DNA of 64,000 nt from Catellatospora sp. KI3. GTDB lineage: Bacteria; Actinomycetota; Actinomycetes; Mycobacteriales; Micromonosporaceae. The notes beneath the pieces were generated by a model. That model made no database searches. It had not been told where the DNA came from and was given only the letters and a program-made list of their open reading frames with translations. The stretch covers positions 326,479 through 390,478 of the forward strand of contig NZ_JASAMB010000002.1 in the NCBI RefSeq assembly GCF_029948125.1. Reading direction: 5' to 3'. The position numbers and the translations under genes were made by a program. This document shows, piece by piece, positions 1 through 9,279 of the stretch; the first letter of the stretch is position 1, and every line of letters begins with the position of its first letter.

Positions 1-315
1 GGTGGCCGTGCCGCCGATCATGAGGCGCTTGGCCGGGGCGTCCACCCCGACGCTGTGGTACGCCTGGAACAGCACCAGCGCCACCACCAGCACCGTGCCG
101 GCGGTGTTGAGCAGGTGCGGCGGGGCGAAGTCGTCGCGCAGCCACTTGAAGTGCCAGGACATGTCCCAGGTCGAGCCCAGCATCTTCAGCGTGAATGCGA
201 GCAGCCACAGCCGGTAGACGGCGGTGACCACGGCCGGGGCCTGATCCGGGGCGGGTCCGGAGCGTACGATCCCCACCCAGGCCTCGGGGGATCGAGGAAG
301 CGTCTGCGTCGTCAC
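1..315 (-). CDS. Membrane protein, C-terminus cut by the window edge
   Basis: I read this reverse-strand frame directly: it stays open for 105 codons from a GTG at 315 to the left edge. The visible part has a short polar N-terminus, then a hydrophobic stretch near residues 28-48 and a second near residues 73-93, so it is an integral membrane protein. A Trp/His-rich segment (WDMSWHFKW) lies between the two. No strong Shine-Dalgarno precedes 315; an in-frame GTG at 276 is an alternative start. It is divergent from the lipoprotein gene at 440. I do not recognise the family. Confidence 0.6.
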   Translation of the reverse strand, partial: MTTQTLPRSPEAWVGIVRSGPAPDQAPAVVTAVYRLWLLAFTLKMLGSTWDMSWHFKWLRDDFAPPHLLNTAGTVLVVALVLFQAYHSVGVDAPAKRLMIGGTAT

Positions 316-439
316 GGCCGGAATTCTGCCGTGTCAGGACTACTTTCGGACCCCCCGAACACCTGAATCCACCCTGAGATCTCCCGGATCCCGCACCCGT
401 GAGAGAGTTGGGACCGTACGCCCGTCACAGGAGGACCTC

Positions 440-1105
440 GTGCGCCGTCTGACCGCCGCCGCCGGAATCGCGACCGCTCTGCTGGCCCTGGCCGCCTGCC
501 GTTCGAACCCGGACGTCGCCGCGTACGTCGGTGACCGGCAGTTCACCGAGGCTCAGGTGACGCAGCTGCTCGACGATCTGAAGAAGCAGCAGGGCGCGGG
601 TGCGGACCCGTCCAGCCTGCCCAACCGCACCCAGGTGGTGCAGCTGCTCGTGCTCGACCAGCTCTGCCAGCGGGTCAACAAGGCCGCGGCGCCCGCCCCG
701 GCCGGCCCGGAGGACCTGGGGACGATCAGCCAGCGGGTGCAGACCTGCAACGAGTCGCTGCAGGCCGCGCCGGTCCAGCCCACCGAGGCCGACCTGCGCG
801 AGGTGTACGACAACGGCGTGGCCGTCGGTGCGATCGTGCCCGCCGACCCGGAGCAGTCGTTCGAGAAGCTCAAGGACCGGCTCGGCGCGGGCGGCGAGGT
901 CGCCACGGCGCTGGGCAAGCGCAAGGTGCTGACCGACGCGGCCAAGGCCGCCGACGTGTCGGTCAACCCCCGCTACCGCTCGCTGCAGTTCCCGCTGCTG
1001 TCGTTCCAGCAGGGCCCGGCGATCAGCGCGATCCTCGGTCAGCCCGCCTCCGAAGCGGTGGTGGACCGGATCGCCGAGCCGAGCCCGGAGGCGCTGCCGC
1101 AGTGA
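440..1105 (+). CDS. SurA N-terminal-domain-like lipoprotein
   Basis: A 221-residue exported protein. The N-terminus is a lipoprotein signal peptide with the lipobox LAAC at residues 17-20, so it should be anchored on the outer face of the membrane. The mature part reads like the SurA N-terminal chaperone domain (VAAYVGDRQFTEAQV, then a helical region), without a recognisable PPIase domain. The GTG start is fixed by a GGAGG at 430-434. It overlaps mazG by 4 bp (GTGA), so the two are probably translationally coupled. A lipoprotein next to mazG and eno is also found in mycobacteria (lpqU, from memory). The role is inferred to be folding of exported proteins. Confidence 0.8.
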   Translation: MRRLTAAAGIATALLALAACRSNPDVAAYVGDRQFTEAQVTQLLDDLKKQQGAGADPSSLPNRTQVVQLLVLDQLCQRVNKAAAPAPAGPEDLGTISQRVQTCNESLQAAPVQPTEADLREVYDNGVAVGAIVPADPEQSFEKLKDRLGAGGEVATALGKRKVLTDAAKAADVSVNPRYRSLQFPLLSFQQGPAISAILGQPASEAVVDRIAEPSPEALPQ

Positions 1106-2055
1106 CGGCGGCCGCACCCGTACGCCGGATCGTCCTGCTCGTCACCTCTCCGCGCATCCCGGCGGGCCTGCTCACCGCGCCCGCCTGGGATCTCGTCCGC
1201 GCGCACCCGGTGCTCGCGCCCGCCGACGGCGAGGCGGTGGCCGCGCTGCGCGCCAACGGCGCGGACGTGCGCGTGCTCGACCGGCCCGTGGCCCAGGACC
1301 TGCTGGACGCCGCGCTGGCCGCCCCCGACGGCACCGTGGTGTGGCTGTCCGGCCCCGCCGGCGACGAGCACCTGGCCCGCGAGCTGGGGCTGCGCCTGGC
1401 TCGCGAACCGGGCCTGGCCGAGCTGGAGCTGATGTACGGCTCCTGGGACCCGCGCGGTGCCCGCCTGCTCGACGCGGTCGCCGTCACCGACCGGCTCCAG
1501 GCGCAGGACCCGTGGCGCCGCGAGCAGACCCACCGCACCCTGGCCAAGTACCTCCTGGAAGAGGCGTACGAGGCGTACGACGCGATCGTCGCGGGCGACC
1601 ACGCCGCCCTGCGCGACGAGATGGGCGACGTGCTGCTGCAGGTGCTCTTCCACGCCCAGCTGGCCCAGGAGCTGCCCGAGGACGAGCGCTGGGACGTCGA
1701 CGACGTCGCGGGCGACTACGTGGCGAAGATGATCCGCCGCAACCCGCACGTGTTCGCCGACACGCCGGTCGCCGACATCGACGAGATCATCGCCAACTGG
1801 GAGCTGGTCAAGAGCCAGGAGCGGGTCCGGCGGTCGCCGATCGAGGGCGTGAGCTGGTCGCTGCCGGCGTTGGCGCTCGCGGCGAAGCTGCTGGTCAAGG
1901 CGCGCCGCCATGGCCTGCCCGAGCCGCGGCCCTCGGACACGCTGGGCGGGCGGCTGCTGGCGCTGGTCGCCGGGGCCGGGCCGGACCCCGACCCGGAAGC
2001 GGCCCTACGCGCGGAACTGCACCGCTACGCCGAGTCCCTCGATCCGTCTGCCTGA
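1102..2055 (+). CDS. mazG: Nucleoside triphosphate pyrophosphohydrolase MazG
   Basis: 317 residues. MazG hydrolyses (d)NTPs to NMP and pyrophosphate and is thought to clear damaged nucleotides. The catalytic MazG fold is visible: LEEAYEAYDAI begins near residue 150 (ExxE metal motif), LRDEMGDVLLQVLFH near 172 (ExxD motif), then RRNPHVFAD and NWELVKSQER, all typical. The first about 130 residues are a less conserved N-terminal domain, as in actinobacterial MazG. The GTG start overlaps the previous stop codon. The 3' end is followed by a repeat-family-B hairpin that probably ends transcription. Confidence 0.92.
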   Translation: MTAAAPVRRIVLLVTSPRIPAGLLTAPAWDLVRAHPVLAPADGEAVAALRANGADVRVLDRPVAQDLLDAALAAPDGTVVWLSGPAGDEHLARELGLRLAREPGLAELELMYGSWDPRGARLLDAVAVTDRLQAQDPWRREQTHRTLAKYLLEEAYEAYDAIVAGDHAALRDEMGDVLLQVLFHAQLAQELPEDERWDVDDVAGDYVAKMIRRNPHVFADTPVADIDEIIANWELVKSQERVRRSPIEGVSWSLPALALAAKLLVKARRHGLPEPRPSDTLGGRLLALVAGAGPDPDPEAALRAELHRYAESLDPSA

Positions 2056-2100
2056 CCCGGTCGACCGGCGACGCGCACCTCGGTGCTCCGTTCGTCCATG

Positions 2101-2159
2101 GACGTTGGCCTATTACGTAGAAGATGATCTACGTTTTTTCTTCGTCATAGGCCAACGTC
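2101..2159. repeat. Family-B hairpin repeat, copy 1
   Basis: The arms GACGTTGGCCTAT (2101-2113) and ATAGGCCAACGTC (2147-2159) are perfect complements. The interior contains a smaller hairpin (CGTAG...CTACG) and a T6 run. Related copies lie at 17072-17130 and 53775-53835, each after the 3' end of a gene. The interior of this copy is more diverged than in the other two. It could serve as a terminator for mazG. Confidence 0.8.
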
Positions 2160-2207
2160 TATAAAAAGGTGGGGGCCGCGATGCGGTGGACAGGGCGGGT
2201 GGCAGGG

Positions 2208-2213
2208 TAACGT
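2208..2213 (+). promoter_or_regulatory. -10 box (TAACGT) for a leaderless DUF885 gene
   Basis: TAACGT fits TANNNT and ends 8 nt before the ATG at 2222. No Shine-Dalgarno is present there, so transcription probably starts at or beside the start codon. This favours 2222 over an in-frame upstream start at 2186. Confidence 0.5.
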
Positions 2214-2221
2214 CTGGGCGC

Positions 2222-3838
2222 ATGACGCTGGAGTTCGCGCCGCTGGCTGAGCACATCGCCGATGCGCTGCTGGAATCGTCCCCGGAACTGGCCGCCGACG
2301 CGGGGGACCACCGGTTCGACGACCGGCTGCCGGACCTGTCGCCCGACGGCGTCACCGCCGACGTGAACATGCTGCGCGACGCGGCCGGAGCCCTGTCCCA
2401 GGTGGACGCCGACGACCTCGACGAGGCCGAGCGGGTCGACCACGCCATCCTCAGCGCCCTGGTCGACCGGCAGCTGTTCGAGCTGACCGAGCTGAAGACG
2501 CACCAGTGGAGCCCGCTGCGGTACAACCCGGGCGCGCTGCTGCACGCCCTGCTGGCCCGGCCGTTCGCCCCCGCCGAGCAGCGGCTGCACGCGCTGGCCG
2601 GACGGCTGGCGCAGGTGCCGGACATGCTGGCGACCGCGCGCGGCGTGCTGCGCGACTGCCCGCGGATCCACCTGGAGACCGCGGCCGGCCAGTTCGCGGG
2701 CACGGCCGCGCTGGTCCGCGCCGAGCTGCCGCGGCTGCTGGCCGAGGAGCCGGGGCTGGCCGACCAGGTGCAGCCGCTGGCGGCGACCGCGGTGCTGGCG
2801 CTGGACGACTTCTCGGCCTGGTGCGCGCGGCAGGCCGAGCAGGGTGAGGGCCGCAGCCCCCGACTGGGGCGCCGCCTGTGGGAGGCCAAGCTCTGGTACG
2901 CCCTGGACACCGAGCTGAGCGCGGCCGAGGTGCTCAAGCGGGCGCAGGAGAACCTGCGCCGGGTCACCGAGGAGCTGCGCGAGGTGGCGGTGGCGCTGGA
3001 GGGCGGCGCGGCCGACGACGCCACGGTGCGCCGGGCGCTGGACCGGCTGGCCGACAGCCACCCCGACGACACGACGGTGCTGGCCGCGGCGCGGGCGGCG
3101 GTCACCGAGACGACCGCGTTCGTACGCGAGCACGACCTGGTCACTCTCATCGACGATCCGCTGGTGATCGAGGAGATGCCGGAGTTCGCCCGCGGCGTGG
3201 CGGTGGCGTACTGCGACCCGCCGGGCAAGCTGGAGACCGCCGAGCTGCCGACGTTCTACTGCATCTCGCCGACCCCGGCGGGCTGGTCGCCGGAGCGGGT
3301 GCGCTCGTTCTACCGCGAGTACAACCACCACTCGATCAAGAACTTGACCGTGCACGAGGCGATGCCGGGGCACTTCCTCCAGCTCGCGCACGCCCGCCGG
3401 TACCGGGGCAGCACCCGGGTCCGGGCCCTGGGCCACTCGGGCACGTTCACCGAGGGCTGGGCGGTGTACGCCGAGGAGCTGATGGTGGCCAACGGCTACG
3501 GCGGCCTGGCGGTGCGCGCCCAGCAGCTCAAGATGCAGCTGCGGATGAGCATCAACGCGATCCTGGACCAGCTCGTGCACTGCGAGGACCTGTCCGAGGC
3601 CGACGGCATGGCGCTGATGCTGGAGCAGGGCTTCCAGGAGGACGGCGAGGCGGCGGGCAAGTGGCGCCGGTCACTGCTCAGCTCGGCGCAGCTGTCGACG
3701 TACTTCGTGGGCTGGGCGGAGGTGTCGGAGATCGGACGGGCGCGCCCGGCCGGTGTCGGCGTACGCGACTGGCACGACCGGATGCTGTCGTTCGGCTGCC
3801 CGCCGCCGCGCCACCTGCGCACCCTGCTCGGCCTGTAG
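2222..3838 (+). CDS. DUF885-family metallopeptidase-like protein
   Basis: 538 residues. DUF885 proteins are cytoplasmic M32-like metal-dependent peptidases of largely unknown substrate. The zinc-site motif HEAMPGH is visible near residue 378, followed about 30 residues later by FTEGWAVYAEELM with the probable third ligand Glu. The ending LSFGCPPPRHL is also typical. There is no signal peptide. It stands alone between two hairpins or promoters. The start is chosen from the leaderless promoter signature and the usual family length. Confidence 0.88.
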   Translation: MTLEFAPLAEHIADALLESSPELAADAGDHRFDDRLPDLSPDGVTADVNMLRDAAGALSQVDADDLDEAERVDHAILSALVDRQLFELTELKTHQWSPLRYNPGALLHALLARPFAPAEQRLHALAGRLAQVPDMLATARGVLRDCPRIHLETAAGQFAGTAALVRAELPRLLAEEPGLADQVQPLAATAVLALDDFSAWCARQAEQGEGRSPRLGRRLWEAKLWYALDTELSAAEVLKRAQENLRRVTEELREVAVALEGGAADDATVRRALDRLADSHPDDTTVLAAARAAVTETTAFVREHDLVTLIDDPLVIEEMPEFARGVAVAYCDPPGKLETAELPTFYCISPTPAGWSPERVRSFYREYNHHSIKNLTVHEAMPGHFLQLAHARRYRGSTRVRALGHSGTFTEGWAVYAEELMVANGYGGLAVRAQQLKMQLRMSINAILDQLVHCEDLSEADGMALMLEQGFQEDGEAAGKWRRSLLSSAQLSTYFVGWAEVSEIGRARPAGVGVRDWHDRMLSFGCPPPRHLRTLLGL

Positions 3839-3879
3839 GGGTTTGCGCGAGGTCGGGCCGATGGGGGAGGCTGTCCGGC

Positions 3880-4575
3880 ATGCGTGCCGCCCTCGCCTCC
3901 CTCATGTGCGCGTCAGTGCTGCTCACGACGGGTTGCCAGGTGATCCCCGATGGCGGCGCGCCGATGGATCGCGGCCGCCTGGTGAGCGACATGATCGCCC
4001 AGGTGCACCGCGCGGGCGAGCGGACCTACCACGCGGAGTACCTGCTCGACGAGGGGGTGCGGGGCGAGATCTCGCAGCATGCCCGGCCCAGCCAGGCGGC
4101 GTACGGCTACCCGGGCGGCCGGCTGGTGGCCGCCGCCGACGGGCTGACCTCGTGCGTGACCGCGGTGCGCCCGGCCCGCTGCCAGATCCGGCCGGTGCCC
4201 AAGCCGGGCCCGCTGGGGCTGGCGCCGTACACCGAACTGGTCAAGCACGGGCTGGTCACCGCCCCGGTGCTGGACGAGCTGCTGGGCGTGGTCGAGGTGC
4301 AGACCCAGGCGACCGTCGAGGCGCACGACACGACCGTGGCCGGGCGGCAGGCGACCTGCCTGGAGGTGTCGGGGCTGATCGAGACCGCCGCGGCCGGGTT
4401 CACCGTCTGCGTCACGTCCGACGGGGTGCTGGCCAGCTTCACCGGGGTGCTCGACGGGGTGGAGATCGATCAGGCGCTGCTGCGCCTGTCGGCGGCCCCG
4501 CCCGCCGACGCGTTCGCGGTGCCGAGCGGCGCGCGCGTGGTGGATCGCAGGCCGAACGCCACGCCGAAGCCGTGA
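3880..4575 (+). CDS. Putative lipoprotein, LppX/LprAFG-like size
   Basis: 231 residues with a clear lipoprotein signal peptide (lipobox LTTGC at residues 15-19). The mature part is about 210 residues and has a Cys pair pattern (TSCVTAVRPARC and a later CLEV...CVTS), suggesting disulfides in an extracytoplasmic beta-rich domain. Size and layout recall the mycobacterial LprG/LppX group, but I see no decisive motif. A GAGGCT box ends 6 nt before the ATG and may allow leaderless expression. It is followed after 150 bp by eno. The function is unknown. Confidence 0.75.
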   Translation: MRAALASLMCASVLLTTGCQVIPDGGAPMDRGRLVSDMIAQVHRAGERTYHAEYLLDEGVRGEISQHARPSQAAYGYPGGRLVAAADGLTSCVTAVRPARCQIRPVPKPGPLGLAPYTELVKHGLVTAPVLDELLGVVEVQTQATVEAHDTTVAGRQATCLEVSGLIETAAAGFTVCVTSDGVLASFTGVLDGVEIDQALLRLSAAPPADAFAVPSGARVVDRRPNATPKP

Positions 4576-4635
4576 CCTGCCCTTAGCGAGCGTTCAACCC
4601 GGCGGGGACGTGGCGCGGCGGGTCCGGGCACTCGT

Positions 4636-6018
<1,383 letters not shown>

Positions 6019-6104
6019 GGATCGTTCCGGCGGGCCGTTGAAAAGGACTCATCTGCGGTTTGACGTCGGAATATGACGCGAAGGCGCGGTAGCGCCTAGC
6101 ATGT

Positions 6105-6153
6105 GGTCGAAGCTCCTTTCAGCCGTGGCAACGGTTTGGAGGGGGCTTCGACC
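6105..6153. other. Inverted repeat between eno and the ftsB-like gene
   Basis: GGTCGAAGC (6105-6113) and GCTTCGACC (6145-6153) can form a 9-bp stem that extends imperfectly inward. It lies in the eno/ftsB gap, just before the FtsB-like ribosome site. It may be a processing or attenuation structure; no U-run follows, so a classic terminator is less likely. Confidence 0.4.
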
Positions 6154-6185
6154 ATCGCGGGAGGGTCATCCGCGGGACGGGAGGG

Positions 6186-6740
6186 GTGGTGCAGCGGCGA
6201 CAGCCTGGCGGGCAGGGACCGGTGCGGCGGCCCCGGGACGGTGCCCGCGGCGCCCGCGGCAGCGCGGGTGCGCGCGCGGTCCGCGAAGGCGACCGCTCCC
6301 TGAGCCGCCCCGCGGCCGCCCGGCGGGCCGCCGCGGCGGGTGCCGCGAAGCGGACCACCGCCCCGAACCCGAACGGGCTGACCGGCCGGGCCACCGTGCT
6401 GCTGATCGTGCTGGCCGTGCTCGCCCTGGGCTACGCCTACCCGGTGCGGGTCTACCTGACCCAGCTCGCCGAGATCGACGCGCTGCAGCAGTCGCAGCTG
6501 GAGCAGGCCGACCGGATCACGGGGCTGGAGCGCCAGGCCGAGAAGTGGAAAGACGACGAGTACATCAAGGCGCAGGTGCGGCGCCGGTTCTTCTGGGTCC
6601 ACCCCGGGCAGACGCCGCTCGTGCCGGTCTGGGACGAGCACGCCGCCGACCATGACGCCGGGCGGCAGCCCGCGCCGCCGCCGCAGCCGACCACCTGGTA
6701 CGGCAGCGTCTGGTCCCGCCTGGACCCGGCCGCCCCGTAG
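6186..6740 (+). CDS. FtsB/DivIC-family septum formation initiator
   Basis: 184 residues. FtsB/DivIC proteins are single-pass membrane proteins that work with FtsL and FtsQ in the divisome. A long basic, Ala/Arg-rich cytoplasmic tail (about residues 1-68) precedes one TM segment (VLLIVLAVLALGYAYPV, about 70-88). An extracellular coiled coil with LAEIDALQQSQLEQADRI follows, then KDDEYIKAQVRRRFFWVHPG, which is diagnostic for the family. The GTG start has GGGAGGG directly upstream; a second GTG follows at 6189. It sits between eno and DUF501 as in other actinobacteria. Confidence 0.9.
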   Translation: MVQRRQPGGQGPVRRPRDGARGARGSAGARAVREGDRSLSRPAAARRAAAAGAAKRTTAPNPNGLTGRATVLLIVLAVLALGYAYPVRVYLTQLAEIDALQQSQLEQADRITGLERQAEKWKDDEYIKAQVRRRFFWVHPGQTPLVPVWDEHAADHDAGRQPAPPPQPTTWYGSVWSRLDPAAP

Positions 6741-6844
6741 CACTCCACCGTGCGCTCTCCTCGTCAGCTGATGGAGTGAGTCCGCGCGCCGTGCCCGCAG
6801 CCGCCTGAACCATCGATACGTCCACCGAGCCACAGGAGGCTGAC

Positions 6845-7369
6845 ATGGAACGCGAGCTGGTGCCGCCACCGGTGCGGGAACCGGCCGAGCAGGCCGACCT
6901 CGACGCCGTACGCGCGCAGCTGGGCCGCCCGACGCGCGGCACCGCGATGGTGGCGCACCGGTGCCCGTGCGGCAAGCCCGACGTGGTGGAGACGGTGCCC
7001 CGACTGCCCGACGGCACCCCCTTCCCGACGCTGTTCTACCTGACCTGCCCCCGGGCGACCGCGGAGTGCAGCAGGCTGGAGTCGTCGGGGCTGATGCGCG
7101 AGATGAACGACCAGCTGCGCAACGACCCGCAGCTGCGCGCCGACTACCTGCGCGCGCACGAGGAGTACCTGGCCCGCCGGGAGGCGGTCGGCCACGTGGC
7201 CGAGATCGAGGGCGTGTCGGCCGGGGGCATGCCCGACCGGGTCAAGTGCCTGCATGTGCACCTGGGGCACGCGCTGGCGGTCGGCCCGGGGGTGAACCCG
7301 TTCGGCGACGAGGTGATCGCGCTGGTCGAGCCGTGGTGGACGGCCGGTCCTTGCGTCGAGACCGAGTGA
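6845..7369 (+). CDS. DUF501 domain-containing protein
   Basis: 174 residues, an actinobacterial family of unknown function always found near eno and ppx. Conserved stretches are visible: VAHRCPCGKPDVVET, FPTLFYLTCP, and KCLHVHLGHALAVGPGVNPFGDE cut by few changes, with Cys and His residues that could bind a metal. There is no signal peptide or TM segment. The ATG has a strong AGGAGG 6 nt upstream. It overlaps the next gene if that starts at GTG 7366. Confidence 0.9.
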   Translation: MERELVPPPVREPAEQADLDAVRAQLGRPTRGTAMVAHRCPCGKPDVVETVPRLPDGTPFPTLFYLTCPRATAECSRLESSGLMREMNDQLRNDPQLRADYLRAHEEYLARREAVGHVAEIEGVSAGGMPDRVKCLHVHLGHALAVGPGVNPFGDEVIALVEPWWTAGPCVETE

Positions 7370-7887
7370 GGGGGCAGGCGGCGTTGGGTGAGATCGAGGT
7401 TCGTAAGGCGCGTACCGCCGACGTGCGCGGCATCCGGCGGCTGATCGACACGTACAGCGGGGAGCGGCGGCTGCTGAGCAAGGCCACCGTCGCGATCTAC
7501 GAGGACGTGCAGGAGTTCCGGGTCGCGGTGCGCGAGGACGGCACCGTGGTCGGCTGCGGCGCGCTGCACGTGCTCTGGGAGGACCTGGCCGAGATCCGCA
7601 CGGTCGCCGTGGACTCCACCTGCCGGGGGCAGCGCATCGGCCACCGCATCGTGGCGTCGCTCCTGGACGACGCCCGCGAGCTGGGCGTGCGGCGCATCTT
7701 CGTGCTCACCTTCGAGACCGCGTTCTTCGGCTCGTTCGGCTTCGCCGAGATCGACGGCGCCCCGGTCCCGCCCCCGGTGTACGAGCAGCTGCTGCGCTCG
7801 TACGACGAGGGTGTGGCGGAGTTCCTGGGCTTGGAGCGGGTCAAGCCGAACACCCTCGGCAACACCCGCATGCTCGTGCACCTCTGA
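7366..7887 (+). CDS. argA: GNAT amino-acid N-acetyltransferase (ArgA type)
   Basis: 173 residues. It matches the short actinobacterial N-acetylglutamate synthase (M. tuberculosis Rv2747 type), which acetylates glutamate or glutamine in arginine synthesis. Seen in order: RKARTADVRGIRRLIDTY, VVGCGALHVLWEDLAEIRTVAV (core strand), the acetyl-CoA loop CRGQRIGH, RIFVLTFET, and the C-terminal VKPNTLGNTRMLV. The GTG at 7366 overlaps the DUF501 stop (GTGA). A TTG at 7384 with a GGGGGCAGG site upstream is an alternative. A family-A repeat follows. Confidence 0.85.
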   Translation: MRGQAALGEIEVRKARTADVRGIRRLIDTYSGERRLLSKATVAIYEDVQEFRVAVREDGTVVGCGALHVLWEDLAEIRTVAVDSTCRGQRIGHRIVASLLDDARELGVRRIFVLTFETAFFGSFGFAEIDGAPVPPPVYEQLLRSYDEGVAEFLGLERVKPNTLGNTRMLVHL

Positions 7888-7900
7888 GCCGGCCCCGCGT

Positions 7901-7950
7901 TAAGAAGGGGCCCTTCTGCTACGGAAAGCGATAACAAGGGGCCCTTCCTT
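7901..7950. repeat. Family-A hairpin repeat, copy 1
   Basis: Two arms, each itself containing the palindrome AAGGGGCCCTT, flank a core of about 18 nt with CGGAAAGCGATAA. Close copies lie at 18620-18665, 45735-45783 and 49546-49595. Here it separates the acetyltransferase from ppx and immediately precedes the ppx promoter, so it probably terminates upstream transcription. Confidence 0.85.
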
Positions 7951-7957
7951 GCGGGCG

Positions 7958-7963
7958 TAGGGT
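7958..7963 (+). promoter_or_regulatory. -10 box (TAGGGT) for leaderless ppx
   Basis: TAGGGT ends 7 nt before GTG 7971, the spacing expected if the transcript begins at the start codon. This decides the start against GTG 7962, which lies inside the -10 box. Confidence 0.55.
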
Positions 7964-7970
7964 GAGCGGC

Positions 7971-8876
7971 GTGGGGAACCCTGTCGCCGCCATCGACTGC
8001 GGCACCAACTCGATCCGCCTGCTGATCACCGACGACGGCCGCGACCTCGAACGCGAGATGCACATCGTGCGGCTGGGCGCCGGGGTGGACCGCACCGGCC
8101 GCCTCGACCCCGCCGCGATCGAGCGCACCCGGGTCGCGCTGGCCGAGTACGTCGAGCTGATCAAGCGCCATGACGTGGACCGCGTACGCATGGTCGCCAC
8201 CAGCGCCACGCGCGACTCGGCCAACGCCGCCGACTTCCACGAGATGGTGCGCGCCACGCTGGGCCGCCCCGCCGAGGTGATCAGCGGGGACGAGGAGGCG
8301 GCGCTGTCGTTCCGGGGTGCGGTCGACGGGCTGCCTGACGGCGGCGAGCGCCTGGTCATCGACATCGGCGGCGGTTCGACCGAGTTCGTCCGGGGCACCC
8401 GCGAGGTGCTGGCCGCCATCAGCATGGACATCGGTTCGGTCCGGATGACCGAGCGTCACCTGCGCACGGATCCGCCGACCGCCGATGAGCTGGCCGCGGC
8501 GACGGCCGACATCGACGCGGCGGTGCGGCACGCGCTGGGGGTCGTCGGGACCGGGCCGGTCACGCTGGTCGGCGTCGCGGGCACGGTGACCACGGTGGCG
8601 GGCATCGCGCTGGGGCTGGAGTCGTACCGGCCGGAGCTCACCCACCACGCGGTGGTGCCGCTGGCCGCCGTCGAGGAGATCGCGCAGCGGCTGACCTCGC
8701 TGGACCACGCCGGGCGCGCCGCGATCAAGGCGATCCACCCGGGCCGGGTCGACGTGATCGGAGCCGGGGTGCTGATCCTGCGGCAGATCATGCGGCATAC
8801 CGGCAGCGCGGAGCTGGTGGTGTCGGAGCACGACATCCTCGACGGCATCGCCACCTCGCTGGCCGACCCGGCGTAA
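7971..8876 (+). CDS. ppx: Ppx/GppA family exopolyphosphatase
   Basis: 301 residues. The Ppx/GppA family hydrolyses polyphosphate or pppGpp. The sugar-kinase/Hsp70-fold motifs are visible: AAIDCGTNSIRLLI at the N-terminus (phosphate 1), a GDEEAALSF segment near 106, DIGGGSTE near residue 130 (phosphate 2), and VAGTVTTVAGIALG near 200 (adenosine-type loop). The length of about 300 matches the single-domain actinobacterial Ppx2/MTH type rather than the two-domain E. coli enzyme. The leaderless promoter supports the chosen start. Confidence 0.93.
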   Translation: MGNPVAAIDCGTNSIRLLITDDGRDLEREMHIVRLGAGVDRTGRLDPAAIERTRVALAEYVELIKRHDVDRVRMVATSATRDSANAADFHEMVRATLGRPAEVISGDEEAALSFRGAVDGLPDGGERLVIDIGGGSTEFVRGTREVLAAISMDIGSVRMTERHLRTDPPTADELAAATADIDAAVRHALGVVGTGPVTLVGVAGTVTTVAGIALGLESYRPELTHHAVVPLAAVEEIAQRLTSLDHAGRAAIKAIHPGRVDVIGAGVLILRQIMRHTGSAELVVSEHDILDGIATSLADPA

Positions 8877-8938
8877 CCGCAGGTCCACGCGGTGCCGAGG
8901 GCGCCCGGGCGGCACCTCGTTGCACTACTGCGCATAAG

Positions 8939-8948
8939 ACAGTACTGT
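8939..8948 (+). promoter_or_regulatory. Palindrome over the padR promoter, probable operator
   Basis: ACAGTACTGT is a perfect 10-bp palindrome. It contains the -10 box TACTGT (8943-8948), which ends 7 nt before the padR GTG. An operator overlapping the -10 of a PadR gene is the usual autorepression layout. Confidence 0.5.
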
Positions 8949-8955
8949 TCAGTGC

Positions 8956-9279
8956 GTGGATACCACGCAGCTCCTGAAGGGCGTGCTCGACCTCGCCGTG
9001 CTCGCGGTGCTGCGCGAGGACGACGCCTACGGGTACGACATCCTGCGCCGCCTGCGCACCGCCGGGCTCTCCGAGATCGGCGACGCGTCGGTCTACGGCA
9101 CCCTGCGCCGCCTGTTCGCCGCGGGCTACCTCAACACCTACGTGGTGCCGTCCGAAGAGGGACCGCACCGCAAGTACTACGCGCTCAACCCGGCCGGCCG
9201 GTCCCAGCTCAAGCAGGGCGGCGAGGTCTGGCGCGAGTTCGCGTCCACCATGGAGTCGCTGCTACGGGAGCCGGCATGA
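8956..9279 (+). CDS. PadR-family transcriptional regulator
   Basis: 107 residues, the size of the short PadR class. The winged-helix fold is clear: QLLKGVLDLAVLAVL, then YGYDILRRL, SVYGTLRRL (recognition helix) and the wing EGPHRKYYALNPAGR. It probably represses itself and the overlapping downstream membrane-protein gene (ATGA overlap), since a palindrome covers its -10 box. PadR-HAAS pairs are common in Gram-positives. The inducer cannot be told from sequence. Confidence 0.92.
   Translation: MDTTQLLKGVLDLAVLAVLREDDAYGYDILRRLRTAGLSEIGDASVYGTLRRLFAAGYLNTYVVPSEEGPHRKYYALNPAGRSQLKQGGEVWREFASTMESLLREPA

Noticed and set aside
6101-6655. ORF starting at ATG 6101 after a TAGCGC-like box
   Set aside because: It overlaps the FtsB-like gene in another frame and has only Arg/Pro-rich text.
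7962-7970. Earlier GTG (7962) as ppx start
   Set aside because: It lies within the TAGGGT -10 box; the leaderless start at 7971 fits better.
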